DNA of 64,000 nucleotides from the NCBI RefSeq assembly GCF_042658845.1, contig NZ_JBHSRI010000018.1, positions 434,001-498,000 on the forward strand, given 5' to 3'. Position numbers and translations under genes: made by a program. Below, piece by piece: positions 17,439 to 25,330 of this stretch (position 1 is the first letter of the stretch; every line of letters starts with the position of its first letter). The notes under the pieces were generated by a model. That model searched no databases, had not been told where the DNA came from, and worked only from the letters and a program-made list of their open reading frames with translations. The stretch is from Paenisporosarcina macmurdoensis. Its GTDB lineage: Bacteria > Bacillota > Bacilli > Bacillales_A > Planococcaceae.

Positions 17439-17466
17439 ATTTTATCATGTTATAACCTGATATCAA
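17439..17466 (-). promoter_or_regulatory. Probable promoter of odhAB
   Basis: On the minus strand TTGATA (complement of 17461-17466), 16 bp, TAAAAT (complement of 17439-17444). An alternative -10, TATAAC, lies inside the spacer. Confidence 0.55.
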
Positions 17467-17604
17467 AGGAATCAAGCATGATGAATGCAGAACTTTTTTT
17501 TCATTTCAATCTTACTCCTATCTATAGAAAATACAATGCTTTTCAGGAAATTAAGCAAACTTTATCGTAATGTCGAAATAACATGTATTTTAGACAAGGA
17601 AAAT

Positions 17605-19011
17605 TCATTTTATAAGCGGGAACATCAAGGAAAAAGTTGAACCTTTGTCTTTTTCACTTTTCACAAAAATAGACCCTCCTGCATTGTCCATAAGCATTTT
17701 AACAATACTCAACCCTAATCCACTACCACCCAAGTTTCTAGAGCGAGCTGGATCGACTCGATAAAAACGATCGAATATTTTCGATATGTCATTTGGCGCA
17801 ATGCCAATCCCTTGATCTTGTATATGAACGATGACCTCATCAGGCTTATATTCATATGCAATAGATACGTGCGCTGGCTCCTTGCTGTAGCGAATTGCAT
17901 TTGTGAGGATGTTGCGAATAATTTGTTGATAGACATTTGATGAGATAAGAATTTCTATTTCTTCTTGCACAGGAAGATTATGTTTAATATATACGGTCGG
18001 GTGTACTTGCATTATTTCTTTTATTACGTCTATTGTATGTTTCACAATATAAGTAGGAGGACGTTCTTTCAATTGTTCTCCACGAGCTAATTCAAGCATT
18101 TCGTCAATTAATGTTTTCATTTGTTTTACTTCACGTAACGATATTTCCAATGATTCTTGTAAAATGACAGGATCATCTTTCCCCCATCTGTTTAATAAGG
18201 CCAGATGCCCTTCTACCACTTGGATGGGTGTACGGAGTTCATGTGAAGCATCAGCCATAAATTGTTGTTGTTTTTCAAAAGATGACTTTAACTTTGCCAT
18301 CATACTTTCGTAAACGACTATAAGTTCCCCAATTTCATCCTTTGCATGATAGGAAATTGCTAAATCCTTTTCAAATCCATGAGCAGCAACATCATCCATG
18401 GATATTTTCAAATCTTGAAGAGGTCTTAATAAATAGGTCGCTAACATGTAACCAATCCATCCCGATAACAACAAAGCACAGACGCTAAAAAGCAACATGG
18501 TAGTTATGATATAAGTCATAATTGATTGGAAACCTTTTAATGGGTGTTCCAGTTGAACATACCCCACAAATTTTCCCAACTGTATATTTCCGATTGCTGA
18601 AATCGACGAAGATTTGTCCGTATTTAGTGCATAACCCTTCCTTGGCAAGTCAATGTCATCAAATAAAGGGAAAGTCGATGTATCATTTATTTGTAGCAAC
18701 TCAATACCATCTGCGTTTAACAATCGAACAGTTTGGTCTTTATCTACTATAGAAGTCATCAATCCTTTATTTGACTGAATATCTTGAACGGTTAAAAATG
18801 GACCTTGAGATTCGAAAAAGCTAGTTAAATCACGCATGGTGCGATTTACTTCTTGCTCTTCTTGCTGATACAACCAGCCTTTTAGAGCGATAAATAAAAT
18901 AATACTCATCGTTGCAAAGCTTAAGAAGATGACTGCCCCTGAACCTATAGCCCATCTCTTCTTCAACGATTGTGATGCAATAGACTGTTTCCATCGATTC
19001 AATGTAGTCAT
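17605..19011 (-). CDS. Membrane sensor histidine kinase with HAMP domain
   Basis: 468 residues. Membrane helices at about 21-45 and 165-192 flank an extracytoplasmic sensor of about 120 residues. HAMP follows (LLRPLQDLKISMDDVAA), then the H-box ADASHELRTPIQ with phospho-acceptor His257, the N-box NILTNAIRYS, and G-boxes DQGIGI and GGSGLGLSI. It phosphorylates the response regulator encoded just upstream; their ORFs overlap as ATGA. The architecture is like ArlS and several Bacillus kinases, but the stimulus and orthology cannot be fixed from sequence. Confidence 0.92.
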   Translation of the reverse strand: MTTLNRWKQSIASQSLKKRWAIGSGAVIFLSFATMSIILFIALKGWLYQQEEQEVNRTMRDLTSFFESQGPFLTVQDIQSNKGLMTSIVDKDQTVRLLNADGIELLQINDTSTFPLFDDIDLPRKGYALNTDKSSSISAIGNIQLGKFVGYVQLEHPLKGFQSIMTYIITTMLLFSVCALLLSGWIGYMLATYLLRPLQDLKISMDDVAAHGFEKDLAISYHAKDEIGELIVVYESMMAKLKSSFEKQQQFMADASHELRTPIQVVEGHLALLNRWGKDDPVILQESLEISLREVKQMKTLIDEMLELARGEQLKERPPTYIVKHTIDVIKEIMQVHPTVYIKHNLPVQEEIEILISSNVYQQIIRNILTNAIRYSKEPAHVSIAYEYKPDEVIVHIQDQGIGIAPNDISKIFDRFYRVDPARSRNLGGSGLGLSIVKMLMDNAGGSIFVKSEKDKGSTFSLMFPLIK

Positions 19012-19682
19012 TCTCGCATCACATACCCGACTCCTCTTACCGTTTCTATGTAATTTGCTGCTTCTAATGGTAACTTCGAGCGCAAATGACGAATATAGAC
19101 ATCTACCACATTCGTTTCGATATCAGCTAAATAGCCCCATACATTCTCTAAAATTAAGTCTCGTGTAGTCACTCGATTTTTTTGTTGTATTAAGTAGACC
19201 AGCAAATCATATTCTGTTTTGGTTAGGTCTAAACTTTTTTTGTTCACTTCGACAAGGCGTGCATCCATGTCGACTGTAATGTCTTTAAATTCTAGCAGAG
19301 AAGTAGCTTCATTTACGTTGCTTGTTCTTCTCAAAACGGATCTTATTCTAGCGAGCAACTCCTCAATCGCAAAGGGTTTTACGATGTAATCATCAGCCCC
19401 TGCATCAAGTCCTGCTACCCGGTCCATTACAGCATCTCTAGCTGTGATTAATAATATAGGGAGTCGCGAGAACGAACGAATTCTACGGCATACTTCTATT
19501 CCATTTAACTCTGGCAACATTACGTCTAACAACACGACATCAAAATCATGTGATTTAGCAGCCTCTAACCCTTCTCTCCCAGATATATGATGAACTACTT
19601 CAAAGCCTTCATGACGCAATTCCAGTTCGATAAACCGAGCAATGTTTTTTTCATCCTCCACAAGTAATATGCGATTCCCCAT
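19008..19682 (-). CDS. OmpR-family response regulator
   Basis: 224 residues starting MGNRILLVEDE. The receiver has Asp10 and phospho-acceptor Asp53 (LLDVMLP), with Lys in VKPFAIEELLARI. The winged-helix DNA-binding domain ends VDVYIRHLRSKL and TVRGVGYVMRE. I use ATG 19682, which has AAGGTG upstream; the ATG at 19700 lacks a site. It is transcribed first, before its kinase, with a 4-bp overlap. Targets unknown. Confidence 0.93.
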   Translation of the reverse strand: MGNRILLVEDEKNIARFIELELRHEGFEVVHHISGREGLEAAKSHDFDVVLLDVMLPELNGIEVCRRIRSFSRLPILLITARDAVMDRVAGLDAGADDYIVKPFAIEELLARIRSVLRRTSNVNEATSLLEFKDITVDMDARLVEVNKKSLDLTKTEYDLLVYLIQQKNRVTTRDLILENVWGYLADIETNVVDVYIRHLRSKLPLEAANYIETVRGVGYVMRE

Positions 19683-19709
19683 TCTTTCACCTTCTTCCAT
19701 ATTTCAAGA

Positions 19710-19738
19710 AAAACCGCTCCAATGACAGGAACGGCTTT
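19710..19738 (-). terminator. Terminator after the four-PAS GGDEF gene
   Basis: On the minus strand AAAGCCGTTCC pairs with GGAGCGGTTTT (two G-U pairs) and runs into TTTT. It separates the GGDEF gene from the downstream two-component operon, which therefore needs its own promoter. Confidence 0.82.
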
Positions 19739-19745
19739 CAATAAA

Positions 19746-21776
19746 TCAATCTAAATAAATAAGATGTTGATTTTTCCCCATGCGTTTCACTTGATACAGC
19801 GCAATGTCTGCTTTTTCCATTAACTCGTCAATCGTGCTTCCGTGATCAGGATAAAAAGATATACCAATCGAAGTAGTTGGAGTGAAAATGTTTTCTTTAA
19901 TGTACCATCCTTTTAGCAAGGTCGTTTGGATGTTCTTTATGATTAGGTTTATTTCTTCATTTCTCAATTGTGGCTCATTAGACAAATGTGTAAGTAAAAT
20001 GACAAATTCATCACCGCCAACACGTGAAACTAAATCATCTGGACGAACACTAGCCAAAAGTGCATGCCCAAACATGCGAATGAATTCATCGCCTACATCA
20101 TGACCAAATGAATCATTAACTGATTTAAAATCGTCACCATCCAGAAAAAGAATACCTATTGTCGAACGATTTGCCTCAGCATTTGAAACAAATTGAGGGA
20201 ACTCTTTTAATAAATAACTACGATTGGGTAGATTCGTAAGGCTATCGTGATATGCCATAAAGCTAAGATGTTGTTCTAATTTTTTGCGTTCCGTGATCTC
20301 TCTTGAAACGATGACATGTTGTAATTCCCCAGGACGTTCTCGGTCTTTTACGGCCATAATAGACGTTTCAGTCCAAAGCTTCTCTTCATTTTTCCGACAA
20401 TATTGTAGTTCCAATCGTATTTCTTCTTGTTCATTGACGCGTTTAGAAATATCGCTTTCCCATAAATCTCGATACTCTTTAACTAGCAAGTCACTAAACT
20501 GTTTATTTCCTATTTCCTCATTTGAAAAACCTAATATTCTTGCATGCGATGGTGAGGTATATAGAATAGAACCATGTTCATCTGTAATCGCGATTAAGTC
20601 GTTAGTATTTTCGGTGATTAAATTAAATGTTCGTTCAATAGATTGTAAATCAATCATGACATTCTTTTTTTCAGTAATATCAAATTGAATGATAAGAACG
20701 TTCTCAATGTCCTGTAATTCATTGTATAGCGGAATAATCGTTGTATCCCCCCAGTAAAATGTACCATTGCTCGCTCGATTTTTAAGCTCACCACGCCATA
20801 TTTTATCTTTCATGACGTCTCTCCACATACGCTTTATATTAAAATCATTGTAACGGTCCACTTGTAATGAGCTAATATGTTGACCCATCATTTCATGATT
20901 CAGAAAACCAGTAATTTCTTCAAATAAATCGTTCGCATATACGATGACGCCTCTAGGATCTGTCATTAAAACCATAGCAGCTTTACTAATGGCACGTTTA
21001 TAACTTTCCAAAATGTGTCTAGTGTTTCGAAGACTTTCTTTAAGCTCGACTTCATCTGTAACTTCTTGTAGCAAAATATACATAGCAACGGTCTCTCCAT
21101 TTTTCTTTATAGGAGAGTAACTGACTAGGAATGTACCATCGTCACCTGTCGATTTAATTCTTTTTACGAGAACAGAAGATTTACCAGTGCCTTGTAAATT
21201 CGATTCAAAATGATGTTCCACTAGATTACGCTCTTTCAAAGGGACAATTGGTAAGTTTAAATAGTGTTTTCCACGCCACTCTTTCAAATTGTAGCCAAAA
21301 ATCTCTTCAAATTTGGGATTCATATCGAATATCTTCCCATCCCTTGTCACGACGATCGTTGGATCTACGGTCATGTTTAGTAACGATTGCATGAATAAAT
21401 ATTTTTCTTCTATTTCCTTTTGATTAGACACTTCTTTCGTAATGGCCAGTATATATATACCTTGTTCCGTTCGTATTGGTTTTACAGTGGTTTCATTTAC
21501 TAATTCAACATCAGAAAACAAAAAGAAATCTTGGAAGGTCACCACTTTATTTTCTCTAATTGCCTTTGTATAATTTTCATTAATTTCTTTTGCATGTGTA
21601 ACAGATACCATATCATGCAGACTGGAGTGAAGTGGATCCTCTTTAAAGATGAGTCTTGCACTTTGGTTGATATAGACATACTCAAATGAGTGTTCTTTTT
21701 GAATTAAAAAGAACACTAAATCTGGCGTATCTTCATATAGTAAATCAAATTGCGCTTGAGTGAAGAAATGTTCCAT
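19746..21776 (-). CDS. Four-PAS GGDEF diguanylate cyclase
   Basis: 676 residues. Four PAS-like segments are recognisable at about 10-115, 125-240, 260-375 and 380-505, the later ones ending in PAC-type motifs (LLQEVTDEVEL, QFDITEKK, VSREITERK). The GGDEF domain at about 515-675 has the intact site RVGGDEFVILL and DSLTNLPNR upstream. No EAL domain and no membrane helix. It should synthesise cyclic di-GMP. I see no RxxD product-inhibition site at the usual place, but this is judged by eye. The ATG follows AGGAG. It lies 13 bp after dapF and may be co-transcribed. Confidence 0.9.
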   Translation of the reverse strand: MEHFFTQAQFDLLYEDTPDLVFFLIQKEHSFEYVYINQSARLIFKEDPLHSSLHDMVSVTHAKEINENYTKAIRENKVVTFQDFFLFSDVELVNETTVKPIRTEQGIYILAITKEVSNQKEIEEKYLFMQSLLNMTVDPTIVVTRDGKIFDMNPKFEEIFGYNLKEWRGKHYLNLPIVPLKERNLVEHHFESNLQGTGKSSVLVKRIKSTGDDGTFLVSYSPIKKNGETVAMYILLQEVTDEVELKESLRNTRHILESYKRAISKAAMVLMTDPRGVIVYANDLFEEITGFLNHEMMGQHISSLQVDRYNDFNIKRMWRDVMKDKIWRGELKNRASNGTFYWGDTTIIPLYNELQDIENVLIIQFDITEKKNVMIDLQSIERTFNLITENTNDLIAITDEHGSILYTSPSHARILGFSNEEIGNKQFSDLLVKEYRDLWESDISKRVNEQEEIRLELQYCRKNEEKLWTETSIMAVKDRERPGELQHVIVSREITERKKLEQHLSFMAYHDSLTNLPNRSYLLKEFPQFVSNAEANRSTIGILFLDGDDFKSVNDSFGHDVGDEFIRMFGHALLASVRPDDLVSRVGGDEFVILLTHLSNEPQLRNEEINLIIKNIQTTLLKGWYIKENIFTPTTSIGISFYPDHGSTIDELMEKADIALYQVKRMGKNQHLIYLD

Positions 21777-21789
21777 CTATATTCAACTC

Positions 21790-22776
21790 CTACAAATTCT
21801 CGTTGCGAGACCATCCATCTTTTATTTTCAGTTGTGAATGGTGTTCAAGTTCTTTGTATTCTTTTATCTCATGTTCATGAAGAATAATAGAATTACATAA
21901 AAATTCACCATCATCAGATAATTCTCCTGAATATGTGGCGAAAAATGTTGCATTACCAATTAAGGAAAGATGAACATGCTCACCGTTTTGTTCAATGACG
22001 CACTTTACAAAACCGCCTGGATTATACACCGTTACATCTCCGAATGGCACGAGATTTATGGTTGCAGATACCAACGCTGAAGCCGTCATTGCAGTACCAC
22101 ATGCATTTGTAAAACCTACTCCGCGTTCGAAGGTTCTGACGAAAATACTTGACTCATCTACAGGATGAACAAAACTGACATTAACACCGTCAGGAAAATA
22201 TTCATTTTCTATATTAAAAGACGTAGCAAGCTGTTCTTGAAACTGTGATTCTTCAATATACTGAATAGGAACTATTCCGATTAAATGAGGATTTGGTACT
22301 GACACTGCAGTAAAGCGGATATCAGATGCAAATTCAGGTATTACTGAATTCATAACCCTTTTGTTATCATCATACATCATTGGGAGGGATGATAGTTCAA
22401 AAGATACTGGTGAAATTTCAACTGAATATGTATCTATGCTTTTAAAGATCGGGTCTACTTGTTGCACAGACAAGACAGCTTTCATCGTTTCAATCGTAGC
22501 TTTAGTTTGCTTTAATTTTGTTAAGACAAATCGAGCAACACATCTTAACCCATTTCCACACATGGACGCTTCTGACCCATCAGCATTATAGACACGCATT
22601 TTCGCATCTGCTTTAGTGGATTGTGAAATGATTAATAATCCATCTGCTCCGTTGTCATTAGAAGGGTCGCACATTTTTTGTGCAGTTAATGGCCAATCGT
22701 AAGGAATGTTGGGCATTTCTTCATGCAGATAAAACGTATTGCCAGAACCGTGAACTTTATGAAAAATGATGGTCAT
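21790..22776 (-). CDS. dapF: Diaminopimelate epimerase
   Basis: 328 residues. Both catalytic cysteines are visible: Cys73 in ASMCGNGLRCVARF and Cys226 in FTNACGTAMTAS. The enzyme interconverts LL- and meso-diaminopimelate for lysine and peptidoglycan synthesis. It is about 45 residues longer than most DapF proteins; the excess is in the inter-domain region near 110-150 and in a charged C-terminal tail from about residue 290. The start follows TAGGAGG. It leads a possible two-gene unit with the GGDEF gene. Confidence 0.92.
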   Translation of the reverse strand: MTIIFHKVHGSGNTFYLHEEMPNIPYDWPLTAQKMCDPSNDNGADGLLIISQSTKADAKMRVYNADGSEASMCGNGLRCVARFVLTKLKQTKATIETMKAVLSVQQVDPIFKSIDTYSVEISPVSFELSSLPMMYDDNKRVMNSVIPEFASDIRFTAVSVPNPHLIGIVPIQYIEESQFQEQLATSFNIENEYFPDGVNVSFVHPVDESSIFVRTFERGVGFTNACGTAMTASALVSATINLVPFGDVTVYNPGGFVKCVIEQNGEHVHLSLIGNATFFATYSGELSDDGEFLCNSIILHEHEIKEYKELEHHSQLKIKDGWSRNENL

Positions 22777-22805
22777 GATAGTCCTCCTAAATACTTTATC
22801 TTTTC

Positions 22806-22834
22806 ATGATAAATCTTATCGAAAACGGTTACAA
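22806..22834 (-). promoter_or_regulatory. Probable promoter of dapF
   Basis: On the minus strand TTGTAA (complement of 22829-22834), 17 bp, TATCAT (complement of 22806-22811), about 30-58 bp before the start. Confidence 0.45.
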
Positions 22835-22898
22835 CTATTCATTCAAAAAGGCGTATTATATTTGTAACAAAACTTACACAAATTTCACGATTTTTTTG

Positions 22899-22927
22899 TT
22901 TGCATTTCGAAAAAAAATTAGTATAGT
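22899..22927 (+). promoter_or_regulatory. Promoter of the structured GNAT leader
   Basis: TTTGCA (22899-22904), 17 bp, TATAGT (22922-22927). The predicted start is near 22934, giving a leader of about 195 nt before the GNAT start codon. Confidence 0.55.
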
Positions 22928-22950
22928 AAATATGCAAACAATTTTATTAA

Positions 22951-23110
22951 ACGATTTATTCACCATAAATCGTGAGGGAAGGCAAATGGTGCGCCACCAG
23001 CATTGTGACTGGTTCTAGTGGGTTCGATTCCCACCCCGGAATTTTTTATGCACCACAAAATGAAAAATTTCGAGGGGCTAGAGCCAGACTTCTGTCTATA
23101 TCTCTGCCCC
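22951..23110 (+). ncRNA. tRNA-like, multi-hairpin leader upstream of the GNAT gene
   Basis: In order: a perfect 9-bp hairpin 22951-22973 (ACGATTTAT/ATAAATCGT); a D-arm-like GGC(22981-22983)...GCC(22993-22995); an anticodon-arm-like ACCAG(22996-23000), 8-nt loop CATTGTGA, CTGGT(23009-23013); TCTA; a T-arm GTGGG, TTCGATT, CCCAC (23018-23034). The loop ATTGTG and T-arm resemble tRNA-His. No 5' acceptor strand pairs with CCCGGAA after the T-arm, and no CCA follows. Next come CGGAATTTTT pairing with AAAAATTTCG (10 bp, ending 23072), and an imperfect hairpin 23074-23110 with GGGGC/GCCCC at its base. The ribosome binding site ACGGAGG follows. Competing pairings exist (TGGTG/CACCA). It could be a cis-regulator, a tRNA relic or a small RNA; I cannot decide. 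Confidence 0.5.
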
Positions 23111-23128
23111 GTTACGGAGGCGTTAATA

Positions 23129-23680
23129 TTGATAAAAAGACGAGAATTACAAGAATGCGGTCATTTATTCGAGTACTTATCTCACCCATCTGTCTTCCCT
23201 TTCGTCCGTCAAAAAGCAACTTCAGCTGAAGAATTCTTGTTTATGACGAAACAATTAATGGAAGAAGAAGAACGCGGAGAAGTTATTTCACGAACGATCA
23301 CTGATGATTATGGGATGCCAATTGGCACGATAAATTTATATGATATCCAAGATCAGGCTGGTTTTCTAGGCACTTGGATTGGCCAACCATTTCAAGGGAA
23401 GGGCTTTAATCTAAAAGCTAAAAACCTGTTCTTAGAAGAACTATTTTATCAACATCAGATCAATACAGTGTTTCTGCGTATTAAAAAACATAATGAAAAG
23501 TCTATCCGTGCAACAGAGAAGTTAGCTTATACCATGAACGCAAAAGATTCACATCCTACTTTATTTGAAGAAATCAATTCTGGCGAACATCAATATGAGT
23601 TATACCAAATACCTAAAGACTTATTCTACTTGTCAACAGCTGCTTCTCGATTTACAGAAGAGGAAGAGCAAGCAATGTAA
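23129..23680 (+). CDS. GNAT family N-acetyltransferase
   Basis: 183 residues from TTG at 23129 (MIKRRELQECGHLFEYLSHP), chosen because GGAGG lies 8 bp upstream; a longer in-frame GTG at 23018 lies inside the T-arm-like structure and adds non-homologous residues. The GNAT fold shows ISRTITDDYGMPIGTINLYDI and the acetyl-CoA loop region GTWIGQPFQGKGFN. Family members acetylate small amines or protein N-termini; the substrate here is unknown. It is a single gene behind an unusually structured leader, ending with a very strong terminator about 90 bp after the stop. Confidence 0.82.
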   Translation: MIKRRELQECGHLFEYLSHPSVFPFVRQKATSAEEFLFMTKQLMEEEERGEVISRTITDDYGMPIGTINLYDIQDQAGFLGTWIGQPFQGKGFNLKAKNLFLEELFYQHQINTVFLRIKKHNEKSIRATEKLAYTMNAKDSHPTLFEEINSGEHQYELYQIPKDLFYLSTAASRFTEEEEQAM

Positions 23681-23771
23681 TGAAGAACAGTCTATAGTGC
23701 CTCTTTCTCGACTACAACAGAAGAATCAAGCTGGAATGAGGAGTTATTGGGGCTGACTAATATGCCCCTAA
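23681..23771 (+). other. 3' untranslated stretch after the GNAT gene
   Basis: About 90 bp without an ORF; it contains a small hairpin GGGGC...GCCCC at 23748-23767. From 23681 to the next gene at 24005 the DNA holds only this, the 23-bp terminator and the second hairpin at 23957. Confidence 0.6.
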
Positions 23772-23820
23772 AATAAAACAGGTGGAGAAAAACGAATCGT
23801 TTTTCTCCACCTGTTTTATT
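23772..23820. terminator. 23-bp perfect-stem terminator
   Basis: A perfect 23-bp inverted repeat (23772-23794 and 23798-23820) with a 3-nt loop, followed by TTTTTT on the plus strand. It is the longest perfect hairpin I found in the window. It ends the GNAT transcript. Confidence 0.92.
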
Positions 23821-23956
23821 TTTTCACTTAATACCTTCATTCTACAATAAATGATTGTAGTTAAAGGCGGCGAATAATCGCTGCGCTAGCTTCGAAACAT
23901 GAAAGTTCATTACAACGGAAATCAATTTGTTTATCAGAAGATATTAATATGAAGAA

Positions 23957-23998
23957 GGCTGTTCGCAAAAGTCAGGTACAATGACTTTTGGAACAGCC
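23957..23998. terminator. Nested hairpin downstream of murG
   Basis: GGCTGTTC/GAACAGCC outer stem and AAAAGTCA/TGACTTTT inner stem, separated by a small internal loop. The T run (ATTTTTTTA) is on the plus-strand side; on the minus strand the tail is CTTCTTC. It ends 6 bp from the murG stop. Confidence 0.7.
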
Positions 23999-24004
23999 AT
24001 TTTT

Positions 24005-25081
24005 TTATTTTGCAAAAGAAGTAATGAGTTTCACCATTTCATCTGGTGTTTTGGGAAGTTCTGAGCTCTCCATTAAAAGGCGCATATGTTCTGCTCGATT
24101 AGCTACATCTTTTAATGCATTCAAAAACGAGGTAGGATTAACAGCTTCTTCTTCAAGAACAGATGCCCACCCTTGTTTTTCAAAAATTTGGGCATTTAAT
24201 AATTGATCACCACGACTTTGTATTTTAGACAATGGAATTAGAAGCATCGGTTTGCGTAAAGCTAAGAACTCGAATATTGAATTTGAACCAGCTCTAGAAA
24301 CAATTACATTTGCCGCATGTAGTAAATCGGGTAATTCAGTCGTGACATATTCGAATTGTTTATAACCAGAAACGGCATATAAAGCCTCATCAGCTTTACC
24401 TTTCCCACACAAGTGAATGACGTCATAGGATTCAAGAAGCTTTGGAAGATTGCTTCGAATAGCCTCATTTACTATGGCTGAACCTTGGCTACCTCCCATG
24501 ATCAGAAGGACTGGTTTCAATCCACTAAAACCACAAATGCGATAACCTACTTCTTTCTTACCTTCAAATAACTCTGAACGAATGATTGAACCCGAACAAC
24601 TGGATTTCTCAGAAGGTAAGTGTTTCAATGTTTCTGGAAAGACACTAAATATATGTTTTGCAAAAGGCATCGCTAGTTTATTTGCTAGCCCTGGTGTCAC
24701 GTCGGATTCATGAACTACAACCGGAACACTAGATAACTTTCCAGCCATAACAACAGGAACCGAAACGAATCCTCCTTTTGAAAAAATAACAGCTGGTTTT
24801 ACTTTTCTAATAATTAAAAGGGATTCAAGAAATCCTTTGCCCACTCTCAGTGGATCTGTAAAGTTTTTAACAGAAGCGTAACGTCTTAACTTACCACTTG
24901 AAATGGCATGATACTTAATATGAGGAAAAGCATCTCGAATTAATTCCAATTCAATACCATCTTTTGATCCGATATAATGAATTTCAAATGACTCTTTTTC
25001 TAAAGTTGGGATAATTGCTTGGTTAAGTGACACGTGACCTGCAGTTCCCCCGCCTGTTAACACAATTGTTTTTTTCTTCAT
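24005..25081 (-). CDS. murG: MurG-type UDP-GlcNAc:lipid I GlcNAc transferase
   Basis: 358-residue GT-B glycosyltransferase. The N-terminal loop LTGGGTAGHVSLNQAI corresponds to the GGTGGH motif of MurG but with TAGHVSLN; the C-terminal donor site shows LLIMGGSQGSAIVNEAI and VSRAGSNSIFEFLALRKPMLLIPL. MurG converts lipid I to lipid II at the cytoplasmic face of the membrane. The start is ATG 25081 behind ATAGGAG; the ATG at 25111 lacks a site. It stands alone, away from any division/cell-wall cluster, so a second MurG-like enzyme of the kind found in some Bacilli is possible. Confidence 0.85.
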   Translation of the reverse strand: MKKKTIVLTGGGTAGHVSLNQAIIPTLEKESFEIHYIGSKDGIELELIRDAFPHIKYHAISSGKLRRYASVKNFTDPLRVGKGFLESLLIIRKVKPAVIFSKGGFVSVPVVMAGKLSSVPVVVHESDVTPGLANKLAMPFAKHIFSVFPETLKHLPSEKSSCSGSIIRSELFEGKKEVGYRICGFSGLKPVLLIMGGSQGSAIVNEAIRSNLPKLLESYDVIHLCGKGKADEALYAVSGYKQFEYVTTELPDLLHAANVIVSRAGSNSIFEFLALRKPMLLIPLSKIQSRGDQLLNAQIFEKQGWASVLEEEAVNPTSFLNALKDVANRAEHMRLLMESSELPKTPDEMVKLITSFAK

Positions 25082-25330
25082 TTGTAAATCTCCTATCTTC
25101 AACGCATTCATTTCGTGTAAAATTCGATGTCATTTACTTGATAATTATTATTTAAACTTATCCTTTACATAATATACACTATTTACTGACTTAACATGAA
25201 CGTCATCTGCAAAATCAAAGGATTTGTTGAGTTATTTAAGTAATGAAAATTCCGATAAATTACACATTCTATTTGTCTGTGTCTATTGTGCTATACTGAG
25301 GGAAATTTGTAGAAATTAGGGTGATTCCAA

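Noticed and set aside
22981..23042. A functional tRNA gene
   Set aside because: The 5' acceptor strand and CCA are missing and the anticodon loop has 8 nt, so it is reported only as tRNA-like.
23018..23128. N-terminal extension of the GNAT protein from GTG 23018
   Set aside because: The GTG is in the T-arm-like stem with no ribosome binding site; the TTG at 23129 has GGAGG and begins where the GNAT homology begins.
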